64,000 bases of DNA, taken from assembly GCF_030845195.1 (NCBI RefSeq), contig NZ_CP132543.1, positions 823,501 through 887,500 of the forward strand, read 5' to 3'. Under the pieces are notes generated by a model. The model was not told where the DNA came from and did not search any database. It saw only the letters and a program-made list of their open reading frames with translations. This stretch comes from Sanyastnella coralliicola (GTDB lineage: Bacteria; Bacteroidota; Bacteroidia; Flavobacteriales_D; Sanyastnellaceae). Made by a program: the position numbers and the translations under genes. The first letter of the stretch is position 1; each line of letters begins with the position of its first letter. This document shows, in pieces, positions 1-8,537 of the stretch.

Positions 1-1
1 C

Positions 2-727
2 GCTGAAGTCAGCGACGATTATTACCAAACAACGAGCTTTCTAGCTACAGATACAGCAGATCGTACACGCATGTACGCTGGTATTTACGACTTGATGTAC
101 GAGCGTTCGACCTTGAATCGCAAGCAATTCGCTAACAGTGGAACTTTCCTCAAATTTCAATTGAAGTACACGAATGGGGAAGAACAAACCATTCCTGGTT
201 CGACCAGTGCGAATCGCGACACGATCAAGACACGGAGAGAGTGGTTCATGTTTAAAGCCAAGTACACCAATTACTTCACTCACGTTGGGCCGGTAAAGAT
301 TGGGATGACCTTGGAGGGAGTGGCAAGCTCTCAACCTTTATTCCAGAACACGACGGCTTCACAAATTGCGGCACAGCGCTTCCAGCCGATACCTGAAAGC
401 ACGGCTTTCTTTATGCCCCAGTTCCGTGCCCACAACTATGCAGCTGGAGGCTTGATGTTCGTGACTCAATTCACGCCATCACTAGACCTGCGTTTGGAAG
501 GATATAGCTTCGTGGCATCCGGTAGAATTATGTCAGATGTCGATGGTACACCGATGTACAATCGAGAGGTTCAGCCATTCTATATCGGATCCGCAAGTTT
601 TGTATACCATAGTCCGGTTGGACCACTCAGTCTATCAGCGAATTACTATGATCAGAAAGAGGTTCCATGGAGCTTTGTCTTCAACTTCGGATACCTGATC
701 TTCAATCGCTCGGTAAGACATAACTAA
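2..727 (+). CDS. C-terminal part of a patatin-like phospholipase/outer-membrane barrel protein (5' truncated by window)
   Basis: The reading frame is open from the window edge to the TAA at 725-727, so only the last 241 residues are visible. They alternate polar and aromatic/hydrophobic residues like outer-membrane beta strands and close with GPLSLSANYY and a final FNFGYLIFNRS segment. This resembles the D15-like barrel that follows the patatin lipase domain in many Bacteroidota proteins. The lipase domain itself, with its GxSxG serine and Asp, lies outside the window, so the family call rests on the barrel end alone. Any other outer-membrane protein with a surface-antigen-like barrel is possible. 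Confidence 0.55.
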   Translation, partial: AEVSDDYYQTTSFLATDTADRTRMYAGIYDLMYERSTLNRKQFANSGTFLKFQLKYTNGEEQTIPGSTSANRDTIKTRREWFMFKAKYTNYFTHVGPVKIGMTLEGVASSQPLFQNTTASQIAAQRFQPIPESTAFFMPQFRAHNYAAGGLMFVTQFTPSLDLRLEGYSFVASGRIMSDVDGTPMYNREVQPFYIGSASFVYHSPVGPLSLSANYYDQKEVPWSFVFNFGYLIFNRSVRHN

Positions 728-744
728 GTGCCAGTCTGAAACCT

Positions 745-752
745 TACCTTTG
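745..752 (+). promoter_or_regulatory. Bacteroidota -7 element TACCTTTG
   Basis: TACCTTTG fits the TAnnTTTG consensus and ends 14 nt before the ATG at 767. No good -33 TTG was found at the usual distance. It would serve the four-gene polysaccharide block and implies a very short leader. Confidence 0.4.
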
Positions 753-766
753 CCCAAATTTCCTCC

Positions 767-1819
767 ATGACTAAAATTCGATTCGGTGTAATTGGTGCCG
801 GCCACATTGGAAAGCGCCACGCAGAAATGGTTCTTCGTCACGACGGTGCAGAGCTCGTTGCTATGTGCGATAGACGAGGTAAAGAAGAGTGCTGTGTATC
901 TTGGGAAGGCCCATTTTACGCAACTCCTCAAGAGATGCTTGATGCACATCCTGAGATCGATGTAGTGAACGTGTGTACACCAAATGGTTTACACGCTGAG
1001 CACGCCATCGTTGCACTTGACAATTCGAAGCACGTAGTCATCGAGAAGCCAATGGCCTTAAGTAAGGCTGATTGTGAGAAGATCATTTACTCAGCACTGA
1101 ATAAGTCTCGCCAGGTTTTCGGAGTCATGCAGAACCGATACTCACCACCTTCAGAGTGGATCAAAGGAGTAGTTGATTCAGGTGTCTTGGGAGAAATTTA
1201 CATGGTTCAGATCAACTGTTTCTGGAACCGTGACGACAATTACTACGGTAAAATTCCTTGGAAAGGAGATCTAGAACTTGACGGTGGAACGCTGTTCACA
1301 CAGTTCTCACACTTCATCGACATCATGTACTGGTTGTTCGGTGATATCGATAACATCCAATCGCGCTTCCGTGATTTCCGCCACCAGCACAACACTGATT
1401 TCGAAGATTCAGGTTTTGTGAGCTTTGATTTCGTGAACGGTGGACTTGGTTCAATCAGCTTCTCAACAGCTGTAGATCGCAAGAACTACGAATCGTCGAT
1501 GACGATTGTTGCAGAGAAAGGAACAGTGAAGATTGGCGGGCAGTACATGAATGAAGTAGAGTACTGCGACATTCGCGATTACGAAATGCCAGAGCTTCCT
1601 GAAGCGAACCCAGCTAATGACTATGGTGCATACAAAGGTTCTGCTGCGAATCACGGTTACGTGATTGAGAACGTAGTTGACACCATCAATGGTCATAAGC
1701 AGATTACCACCAATGCCCTTGAAGGTTTGAAAGTGGTAGAGATTATTGAACGTATTTACGCTAGCGCGGAACGCATTGTGAAAGAGAGAGAAAGCGATTC
1801 TCACTCTACGGTTTCATAA
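767..1819 (+). CDS. Gfo/Idh/MocA family sugar dehydrogenase
   Basis: A 350-residue NAD(P)-dependent oxidoreductase. The N-terminus has the Rossmann glycine motif GVIGAGHIGKRH (about residues 7-18). The conserved EKPMALS motif near residue 110 carries the family's catalytic Lys, and GGTLFTQFSHFID near residue 180 supplies the His/Asp of the C-terminal domain. It resembles WlbA/WbpB-type UDP-sugar 3-dehydrogenases. The flippase starts 4 nt after its stop and a glycosyltransferase follows, which supports a role in making a nucleotide sugar for a surface glycan. The exact substrate cannot be read from sequence. Its C-terminus carries a CGCTAGCGCGGAA motif at 1759-1771. Confidence 0.85.
   Translation: MTKIRFGVIGAGHIGKRHAEMVLRHDGAELVAMCDRRGKEECCVSWEGPFYATPQEMLDAHPEIDVVNVCTPNGLHAEHAIVALDNSKHVVIEKPMALSKADCEKIIYSALNKSRQVFGVMQNRYSPPSEWIKGVVDSGVLGEIYMVQINCFWNRDDNYYGKIPWKGDLELDGGTLFTQFSHFIDIMYWLFGDIDNIQSRFRDFRHQHNTDFEDSGFVSFDFVNGGLGSISFSTAVDRKNYESSMTIVAEKGTVKIGGQYMNEVEYCDIRDYEMPELPEANPANDYGAYKGSAANHGYVIENVVDTINGHKQITTNALEGLKVVEIIERIYASAERIVKERESDSHSTVS
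1759..1771 (+). repeat. Dispersed 13-bp motif, exact copy
   Basis: CGCTAGCGCGGAA near the 3' end of the dehydrogenase gene, read as the codons Ala-Ser-Ala-Glu. Confidence 0.85.
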
Positions 1820-1822
1820 GCT

Positions 1823-3091
1823 TTGTCTCAGCTCAAAACATCCGAATTCGTTAAGAATGTATTGACCTTGCTTACCGGCACTGCGCTCGGTCAGGTCATT
1901 GCGCTCGTCCTTTCGGTGATCGTCACTAGGATCTACGATCCAGAGATGTTCGCTTCATTGGAGCACTTCGCGATGTTCATCGGAATACTTGGTGTCATCG
2001 CCGGTGGTAAATACGAAGCTGCTATCATGCTCCCGAAGACGGAAGAAGAAGCGAAGCACCTGCTCGCCCTCACTATTCGGATTGGTTTGTTCTCAGGCAT
2101 CGGTTTAACGGCTGTTTTCTTCTTTTTCAGGGATGGAATCGGAAACTTGATAGGGAACGATGACATCAAGCCATACTTATGGTTGGTAGGACCTACGGTT
2201 TTCTTCTTTGTCGTGCGCACTGCCATGGGGTATTGGTTCAGTCGTCAGAAGAACTACAAACCAGCATCAGCAGCGAAGGTGTTTTTCTCCGCGGTATCGG
2301 AGCCACTTAAGATTGGAACAGGTGCCGCCGGAATCAGACCAGGTGGATTGATTTATGGAGTCGTTGGTGGTCATCTTGTCGCGGCGACATTCCTTTGGTG
2401 GCGATTTAAACAGCAGGTAGCTGACGGATTTAAAGGGGTGACAAAAGCCCAACGCTTCGAACAGGGAAAGGTATTCTCTGATTACCCACAATACAGCATT
2501 CTAGGGAGTTTATTGAATCGATTAGCTCAGTGGCTGCACATTGCGTTGTTTGGATTGCTCTTCGGTGAAGCTGGTTTGATCGCCGTTGGGTTTATGGGCT
2601 TATCTCGGCGAATTGTACTCGCCCCTATGAATATGTTGGCGACGAGCTTCTCGCAAGTATACTTCCAACGTTTGACTGAAATTCCTGATGGATCCCAATT
2701 ACGATCTTTCTACTTGACGAGCCTCAAACGTTTCTCAGTATTTGCCCTTTTCGTCATAGCCGTGATCTGGGTCCTTCCAGACCAAACTACCACTTGGATC
2801 TTCGGCGAGGAATGGGATGGAGTGATGCGATACCTGCGAATCCTGGTATTTTGGTTTGCCTGCAATTTTGCAGTGGCTTCCTTGGGCTTTATCCTGCACC
2901 GTATCCGAAAGCAGAAGCAAATGCTCGGACTTGACGCCTTCCATTTTTTCATCGTATTAAGTGCGCTTTTGATCGCGTACTATTCTGGTTTGGATGCATT
3001 TGGTGCCTTGACCTACTTTGTAATTGCCAAGGTGATCTATTTCATTGTAAATGTTATCGTAACCTTGCAACTTCTTAAAAAGGAAGCATGA
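1823..3091 (+). CDS. Wzx-type oligosaccharide flippase / polysaccharide biosynthesis protein
   Basis: A 422-residue, strongly hydrophobic protein of the MOP flippase superfamily. It opens with a segment resembling known flippases (TSEFVKNVLTLLTGTALGQ) followed by repeated membrane segments consistent with about 12 helices. Such proteins move lipid-linked sugar units across the inner membrane. The start is TTG, 4 nt after the upstream stop; no better start lies nearby. The stop overlaps the next gene's ATG by 4 bp (ATGA), so translation is probably coupled. A second, less similar flippase is at 53531-55063. Confidence 0.8.
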   Translation: MSQLKTSEFVKNVLTLLTGTALGQVIALVLSVIVTRIYDPEMFASLEHFAMFIGILGVIAGGKYEAAIMLPKTEEEAKHLLALTIRIGLFSGIGLTAVFFFFRDGIGNLIGNDDIKPYLWLVGPTVFFFVVRTAMGYWFSRQKNYKPASAAKVFFSAVSEPLKIGTGAAGIRPGGLIYGVVGGHLVAATFLWWRFKQQVADGFKGVTKAQRFEQGKVFSDYPQYSILGSLLNRLAQWLHIALFGLLFGEAGLIAVGFMGLSRRIVLAPMNMLATSFSQVYFQRLTEIPDGSQLRSFYLTSLKRFSVFALFVIAVIWVLPDQTTTWIFGEEWDGVMRYLRILVFWFACNFAVASLGFILHRIRKQKQMLGLDAFHFFIVLSALLIAYYSGLDAFGALTYFVIAKVIYFIVNVIVTLQLLKKEA

Positions 3092-4227
3092 GTAAACTTC
3101 GTGTAGCGAATATTGTACTGAACAATTTCACCAACGATAATCGGGTGTATAAAACCTCGCGCAGTTTGCGTGATGCAGGCTTTGACGTTCAGATCGTTGG
3201 GCTCAAGAAAGGAGACGTGAAAGAGCGCGATGAAGCGGATGGAATTCCTGTCCATCGCGTTGCAATTTCTACCATGAAACTTCCTGAGGGCTTGATTTGG
3301 GGGGCGATCAAATACCTTGAGATTATTTGGCGTATCGTCTGGGGTTACCGCAAAGCAGATATCTGGCATTGCAACGACTTCGAGATCTTTTTCATGGGAG
3401 TGCTCGCCAAGATGACGCGTCCAAAACTCAAGTTGATTTACGATAGCCACGAGTACCAAAGTGAACGTTACGGAAAGGGAGGCTTCGAAAAGGCCTTTAT
3501 TTCACGAATGGAGAAACTATTCATTCATCGTGCTGAACACTTCATTACCGTATCAGCCGGTATCGCAGAAGAGTACAAGCGTCGGTTCGGAGTGAAGGAC
3601 CCAACGGTAATCTATAACTCTCCTCACTTCACCCCGGTAGATCGTAGCAATGTGCTGAGAGAAGAACTAGGCATTCCAGAAGACGTCAAGATCTTCCTCT
3701 ACCAAGGAGGTTTGGCCGTTAGTCGAGGAATTGAACTCTTGCTCGAGACTTTTGGTGCCATGAACGACCCTAAGATTCACTTGGTATTGATGGGGAGTGG
3801 CACACACCGTGCTATGTGTGAAGAAGCGGCGGCGAAATTTGATTCCATTCACTACCGTGAGCCGGTTCCTTACCATGACTTGATCAGGTATACTGCGAGC
3901 GCAGACGTTGGCGTGATATCGACACAGAATCTTTGCCTGAATAATTGGTTCTGCATGCCAAACAAGTTGTTCGAATACATTCAAGCAGGCGTACCTGTCC
4001 TTTGTAACAACCTTCACGACTGTAAAGACGTGATTGAATCGCGAGGTATCGGAGAGATCATCCCAGAGTACACGAAAGATTCATTGGAAGAAACCGTTAG
4101 AATGATGGCATCGAAAGACCTGTCTACCTATCAAGCTGGTTTGAAGAAGGCCGCTGATGAATTCCAATGGGACAAAGAAGAGATCAAGTTGAAGAAGATT
4201 TACGCTGATCTTGTAGAGCGCATGTAA
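3088..4227 (+). CDS. Family 4 glycosyltransferase
   Basis: A 379-residue GT-B glycosyltransferase. The N-terminus (RVANIVLNNFTNDNRVYK) is typical of GT4 enzymes that start with a loop and a conserved Arg/Lys. The C-terminal half has an FLYQGGL segment and a nucleotide-sugar binding region around MPNKLFEYIQAGVPVLC, including the family Glu. It would transfer a sugar to a growing polysaccharide at the cytoplasmic membrane face. It overlaps the flippase by 4 bp and is followed after 1 nt by an acyltransferase-like gene, so it belongs to the same operon. Donor and acceptor are unknown. Confidence 0.85.
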   Translation: MSKLRVANIVLNNFTNDNRVYKTSRSLRDAGFDVQIVGLKKGDVKERDEADGIPVHRVAISTMKLPEGLIWGAIKYLEIIWRIVWGYRKADIWHCNDFEIFFMGVLAKMTRPKLKLIYDSHEYQSERYGKGGFEKAFISRMEKLFIHRAEHFITVSAGIAEEYKRRFGVKDPTVIYNSPHFTPVDRSNVLREELGIPEDVKIFLYQGGLAVSRGIELLLETFGAMNDPKIHLVLMGSGTHRAMCEEAAAKFDSIHYREPVPYHDLIRYTASADVGVISTQNLCLNNWFCMPNKLFEYIQAGVPVLCNNLHDCKDVIESRGIGEIIPEYTKDSLEETVRMMASKDLSTYQAGLKKAADEFQWDKEEIKLKKIYADLVERM

Positions 4228-4228
4228 G

Positions 4229-5185
4229 ATGGCTGAAATGACCATCCGTCAATATAACCCCGATAGTGATGAATTGGATTTTCTCCAGTCGAATGGGGGT
4301 GTTTTCTTTCAGAAGTCGCTAGCGCGGAATGATGGAAAACTCATGCGATTGGTGCTCCTCGATGAAGATGATCGACTTTTCGGAGGCTTGCTTCTAGAGA
4401 AACTCACATTGAAAGGAATACCGTGTTTGGCCGCTCCAGAGTTACATCCACATTGTTCTTTGTTCACCCTCCCTATGGAAGGAGGGACCTACTCGGTACA
4501 AAGCCGAAGGAAGCGTGTCATGAGAGCTCTAGCTATGTTCTTAAAAGGACGACCAGAGCGTATTCATTCTATTCCATTTCCTTTCTCTTGGATTGATTTA
4601 CAGCCGTTGATTTGGGAGAACTACAAGTGCACGGTTCGCTACACCTTCAGACTTGACCTTTCCGCCGAAGGCGAAGCGAGTAGTCAATTCAATCCTAAGC
4701 TTCGCAACTCAATTAAGAAAGCGAAGAACGACGGGATGACCATGCGCGAAGGGGATATGGAAGATTTGATTTACTGCGCCAGACATACAGCGGAAGCACA
4801 AGGATATGAGCTGCCAGAAGAGCGTATGCGAATGATGGGTAGCGTGCTTCACCCGCTGAATGGAAAAGTACAACTCGCCGTGAAAGATGGTGAACCTGTA
4901 GCCGCAGCCCTTTTTGTATACGACCGTGAAACGGTGTACTACTTGATTGGAGGTACCAGACGAGACCTAAAAGTCCGCGGGGGACTGGATTTCTTGTTGG
5001 GAGAGATGATTGCTGAATCAAAAGCCAATGGAATGAAAACCTTCGATTTCGAAGGCACCATGTTAGAATCCGTTGAACCAGTCTTTAGATCGTTCGGGGG
5101 AGTGATGACCCCATATTATTTGGCTTCGAAAGCACCGAAATTGCTTGTCCCTCTATTTCGCTTACGCGGAAGAAATGAGTTCTAA
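4229..5185 (+). CDS. GNAT/FemAB-like acyltransferase (Acetyltransf_6 type)
   Basis: A 318-residue protein with a FemAB/GNAT arrangement: N-terminal part with FFQKSLAR, then an LRNSIKKAKNDG basic segment near residue 155, and a C-terminal GNAT-like core around GEPVAAALFVY and YYLIGGTR. Such proteins in glycan loci usually acylate an amino sugar or add an amino acid to it. It is the last gene of the block, and its stop overlaps by 4 bp the stop of the convergent minus-strand phosphatase gene. The acceptor cannot be predicted. Confidence 0.65.
   Translation: MAEMTIRQYNPDSDELDFLQSNGGVFFQKSLARNDGKLMRLVLLDEDDRLFGGLLLEKLTLKGIPCLAAPELHPHCSLFTLPMEGGTYSVQSRRKRVMRALAMFLKGRPERIHSIPFPFSWIDLQPLIWENYKCTVRYTFRLDLSAEGEASSQFNPKLRNSIKKAKNDGMTMREGDMEDLIYCARHTAEAQGYELPEERMRMMGSVLHPLNGKVQLAVKDGEPVAAALFVYDRETVYYLIGGTRRDLKVRGGLDFLLGEMIAESKANGMKTFDFEGTMLESVEPVFRSFGGVMTPYYLASKAPKLLVPLFRLRGRNEF
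4317..4329 (+). repeat. Dispersed 13-bp motif, exact copy
   Basis: CGCTAGCGCGGAA in a different reading frame from most copies: it encodes Leu-Ala-Arg-Asn here. Confidence 0.85.
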
Positions 5186-6948
5186 GTTCGGATACCCATT
5201 ACCAGTATATCATCAATTTGCTCCGTAGGTCCTTTCCAGTCTTGGAAGGCACTTTTGATCACCATTTCCTGATCGTACATATTCTCGCTATCGACACTCT
5301 TCAGCAATTCAATGAATCGTCTGCGAGTGAACTTCTTGTCTTTCAATCCTCCAAACTGATCTACAAAACCGTCAGATGACATATAGAAACAATCTCCTTC
5401 TTTGAAAGGCATTGTATGTACGGTGAATGATTTGTCAGCATGCTTAAATGTACCTCCGAGTGAGCGACGGTCTCCTGCATAAGAACGCAGTCCGTTCTCA
5501 TCTTTAGCATAGAGAATCTGGTAGGCTCCAGAGAACGAAAGTTCCATCTTCCTGTAATCGAACTTACATAGGGAGATGTCCATACCAGTGCTGATAATGG
5601 TACTAGCGTCGTGTTGCTTCAACTCTTTGACTACGTACTCATTCAGGTTGCTCAATACCTGGCCAGGATCTGAAATGTCGTTTTCAATCACCGCTTGGTT
5701 CAGCATCTTAGAGCTAATCATACTCATGAAAGCCCCAGGAACACCGTGTCCGGTGCAGTCAACACAAGCCACCCAGCGCACATCACCTTCTTCATGGTAC
5801 CAATAGAAGTCACCACTAACGATGTCTTTTGGTCGCATGTACACAAAGGCATCTGCGAAGCCATTGGCGATTTGACTATGACTCGGGAGTAAGAGCTGTT
5901 GAATTCGTTTCGCAGCGATAATACTTTCGGTCATAGCGATGTAGTTATCGCGCATGACACGAGTAATCTTTTCACGCTCTTCAGCGTCGATTCGAAGCTT
6001 TTCGTTCAGTTGAGAAAGCTCCAACATGCGCTCTGCCACGGTATCTTCTAGACGCTCGGTCATTTTGATGGTACGCTTCTCCGCTTCAACAGTATCTGTC
6101 ATGTCCACAAAACTTACTGTAAAGAAACTCGGACGATGTGGATCGTATACAACCTTCGTCTTCACAAAGCGTTTGTGCCCTTTCCAAGTTCGAACAGGAA
6201 TGAGTTGTTCCACTGCAGTTGAACCGGTGCTAAATCGCTGAATAGCCTGGAATAGAATTCGGATGGCCGAACGTTCAAATAATCGAGGAAACGAATCAAC
6301 GAGTGCGTTGAAGTCAGGAGCGTCGAAGAGTTTAACTGCGGCTTTATTTCCGGCAGTTACAACCAAGGTGTCAAGGAGATTCTTGATAGTATTCTTCATC
6401 ACCTTGTTCTCTAGTTTCCCTTTGAGAAGCGGTTTGATTTCTACTGCGCTCGAGCATTCGATGAGCGCAACACCTGCGTGATCGAAGATGGATTTGAATC
6501 GCTCCTCGCTCGCTTGTAGCTGTTCCGCGATAGCGCGTTTAGCAATCTCAGAAGCTTTACGTTGAATCGCTTTTTGAATCGCGACATCTAGCCGAAGAAG
6601 TGATGATTTAATGATGTAATCATCGATTCCTTCTTTGATACATTCAATCGCGGTTTCTTCAGGGAGATCTCCCGTGACGATGATAAAAGGAATTTCAAGT
6701 CCTAGTTCTTTGACCTGGAGGAAAGCTTCCATCCCGGTAAACTGAGGCATTGAATAATCACTGAGTACGATGTCTGGATGACGATCTTCCAGGTAGTCTA
6801 CGAATGCTTCCTTGGTTTTGACGTGATCTACACGCCAATCTGGATGCGTCTTACGGATGTGGCGTTTGACTAGCTCTGCATCCAGCGCGTAATCTTCAAG
6901 AAGAAGAATACTTAGATCGTCGTTATGTTGAAGTCCCTGTGTGGTCAC
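5182..6948 (-). CDS. Response regulator with PAS-like region and SpoIIE/PP2C-type phosphatase output
   Basis: 588 residues with a GTG start at 6948. Order: receiver domain (residues about 12-130, phospho-acceptor Asp64 in VLSDYSMP), PAS-like region (about 150-290), a coiled coil, then a SpoIIE-type phosphatase domain (about 355-588). The last contains the metal-binding motifs DIVSGDFYW, DCTGHGVPGAFMS and SSDGFVDQ. RsbU-like proteins of this type dephosphorylate anti-sigma antagonists or similar partners; no such partner is visible nearby. It lies upstream-most on the left side of a five-gene signalling block on the minus strand. Confidence 0.85.
   Translation of the reverse strand: MTTQGLQHNDDLSILLLEDYALDAELVKRHIRKTHPDWRVDHVKTKEAFVDYLEDRHPDIVLSDYSMPQFTGMEAFLQVKELGLEIPFIIVTGDLPEETAIECIKEGIDDYIIKSSLLRLDVAIQKAIQRKASEIAKRAIAEQLQASEERFKSIFDHAGVALIECSSAVEIKPLLKGKLENKVMKNTIKNLLDTLVVTAGNKAAVKLFDAPDFNALVDSFPRLFERSAIRILFQAIQRFSTGSTAVEQLIPVRTWKGHKRFVKTKVVYDPHRPSFFTVSFVDMTDTVEAEKRTIKMTERLEDTVAERMLELSQLNEKLRIDAEEREKITRVMRDNYIAMTESIIAAKRIQQLLLPSHSQIANGFADAFVYMRPKDIVSGDFYWYHEEGDVRWVACVDCTGHGVPGAFMSMISSKMLNQAVIENDISDPGQVLSNLNEYVVKELKQHDASTIISTGMDISLCKFDYRKMELSFSGAYQILYAKDENGLRSYAGDRRSLGGTFKHADKSFTVHTMPFKEGDCFYMSSDGFVDQFGGLKDKKFTRRRFIELLKSVDSENMYDQEMVIKSAFQDWKGPTEQIDDILVMGIRT
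6523..6535 (-). repeat. Dispersed 13-bp motif, T variant
   Basis: Reads CGCTATCGCGGAA on the minus strand, in the sense direction of the phosphatase gene, encoding Ala-Ile-Ala-Glu. Confidence 0.8.
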
Positions 6949-6973
6949 TTTCGTTCGGTGTTTTATGGCTTTA

Positions 6974-6981
6974 CAAATCTA
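6974..6981 (-). promoter_or_regulatory. Possible -7 element TAGATTTG for the phosphatase gene
   Basis: TAGATTTG on the minus strand, about 25 nt upstream of the GTG start. It fits TAnnTTTG, but no convincing -33 box was found. Confidence 0.3.
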
Positions 6982-7060
6982 TTGTAGAACCACAGGGAGC
7001 TTTGAAGTCCACAAGCCGACAAGCTTGTAGGAAAGGAGGGAAGTTACCCTCCGCGTAGGA

Positions 7061-7702
7061 TTACGCAGAAGGTAACAGGTTGTGCAATAGGATATACTTG
7101 ATGATATCGGAGTTGTTGTCCATATTCATCTTTGTCAAGATACGTGAGCGGTAGGTTGAGATCGTCTTTGCGCTCAACATCAACTGGCTCGCAATCTGAT
7201 TATTCGCTTTTCCTTCACCAATCGCTAGGAATACCTCGTATTCGCGATCTGAAAGTTGTTTGTGCGGTAGGTCCTGGTTCTTGTTGTTCATCTCGCGGTA
7301 GAGCAACTTCGTAATTGCAGGACTTAGATATTCGCCACCTTCCTGTACCGTACGGATCGCATCGATCAATACTTCTGGAGCGGAGTCTTTGTGAAGGTAA
7401 CCAGACGCACCTGCCTTCAGCATGCGGATGGCAAACTGATCTTCAGGGTACATACTTAGCACAAGCACTTTGATCTCTGGATAGAAGATCTTCACTTGCT
7501 TAAGTACTTCAAGACCACTTCGTCCAGGAAGTGAGACATCTAATACAATTACGTCAGGTTGTTCTTTGCGCAGACGTTGAAGAAGTTCTTCACCGCTAGC
7601 GATATCATCCGAAAGGATCTTGATATCAGGGAAATTTGAAATGATCTTACTTAGACCTTCTCTGACGATCTTGTGATCATCACAAATAACAACATCAATC
7701 AT
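7061..7702 (-). CDS. NarL/FixJ-family response regulator (copy 1)
   Basis: 213 residues from the ATG at 7702 (a start three codons upstream is possible). Receiver domain with acidic pair DD at 8-9, phospho-acceptor Asp55 (VIVLDVSLPG) and conserved Lys in the HKDS segment, followed by a LuxR-type helix-turn-helix (SDREYEVFLAIGEGKANNQI, then TISTYRSRIL). It should activate or repress transcription after phosphorylation. The neighbour at 7843 is a close paralogue sharing long identical stretches, so this is a tandem duplication. The likely cognate kinase is the HisKA_3 protein at 8538-10094. Confidence 0.9.
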   Translation of the reverse strand: MIDVVICDDHKIVREGLSKIISNFPDIKILSDDIASGEELLQRLRKEQPDVIVLDVSLPGRSGLEVLKQVKIFYPEIKVLVLSMYPEDQFAIRMLKAGASGYLHKDSAPEVLIDAIRTVQEGGEYLSPAITKLLYREMNNKNQDLPHKQLSDREYEVFLAIGEGKANNQIASQLMLSAKTISTYRSRILTKMNMDNNSDIIKYILLHNLLPSA

Positions 7703-7731
7703 GGCAAACAATTTTTGGTTGATTTCTTGAC

Positions 7732-7739
7732 CAAATGTA
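7732..7739 (-). promoter_or_regulatory. Possible -7 element TACATTTG
   Basis: TACATTTG on the minus strand, about 29 nt before the ATG of the first NarL-type regulator. Matches TAnnTTTG; the -33 region is not convincing. Confidence 0.35.
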
Positions 7740-7842
7740 TTGGCATCAAACTGTCAGCCGTATAGGATGCAATCTTTACAGCGTGTAGGACGTTTCTGAC
7801 ATTGAAAAATGTTGCAGTATTTCGTCTGACACTGCTGTCAGT

Positions 7843-8478
7843 CTAGCTCTGTGATAAATCGTGTAACATGATGTACTTGACAAGGTCTGAATTGTTGTCA
7901 AGGTGCATCTTTTCCAGAATGCGTGTTCGGTAGGTTGAGATGGTCTTTACACTAAGCGAAAGTTGATTGGCAATCTCTGAGATTGATTTTCCTTCTCCTA
8001 TATATAGAAGTACTTCATACTCACGATCACTCAATGCCTGGTGAGGAAGTTCATTCCCCTCGTTATTCATTTCGCGAAAGAGGAGTTGCGTAATCTTTGG
8101 GCTCAAATATTCCCCACCTCGAGAGATCTTAGTTAGGGCGTCAAGCAAGATCCCTGGTTCTGAATCTTTGTGCAGATAACCTGAAGCTCCGGCCTTCAGC
8201 ATGCGAATGGCAAATTGATCTTCCGGATACATGCTTAGGACAAGAACCTTAATGTCAGGGTTCATGATCTTAAGTTGCTTCAATACTTCCAAACCGCTTC
8301 TTCCTGGAAGAGAGACATCAAGAATGATAATATCAGGAGTGTGGTTACGAAGTACCTGGAAAAGCGCTTCTCCGCTTTCCACATCGGCGACGACTTCGAA
8401 GTCGTTAAATACGGAGATGATCTGCTTTAGTCCTTCACGGACTATTTTATGATCATCGCAGATTGCAACTTTATTCAT
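7843..8478 (-). CDS. NarL/FixJ-family response regulator (copy 2)
   Basis: 211 residues, same architecture as its neighbour at 7061: receiver with Asp54 (IIILDVSLPG) and LuxR helix-turn-helix at the C-terminus (DREYEVLLYIGEGKSISEI). The stretches LDVSLPGRSGLEVLKQ and the 20 residues from YPEDQF to LHKDS are identical or nearly so in both copies. The divergence is concentrated in residues 20-50 and in the HTH recognition region, which suggests changed partner or promoter specificity after duplication (inference). A 140-bp gap separates the two genes, so each may have its own promoter. Confidence 0.9.
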   Translation of the reverse strand: MNKVAICDDHKIVREGLKQIISVFNDFEVVADVESGEALFQVLRNHTPDIIILDVSLPGRSGLEVLKQLKIMNPDIKVLVLSMYPEDQFAIRMLKAGASGYLHKDSEPGILLDALTKISRGGEYLSPKITQLLFREMNNEGNELPHQALSDREYEVLLYIGEGKSISEIANQLSLSVKTISTYRTRILEKMHLDNNSDLVKYIMLHDLSQS

Positions 8479-8537
8479 AGTAGAGAGAGTTGTATTTCAG
8501 ATGTTTCAGCATTACAAATTAGCCAGCAATTCAGAGG

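Noticed and set aside
7595-7602. Further GCTAGCG-core near-matches to the 13-bp motif (also about 9579, 17389, 27404, 36950, 44600)
   Set aside because: These carry insertions, or mismatches in the CGCGGAA half. They may be related, but I excluded them to keep the count strict.
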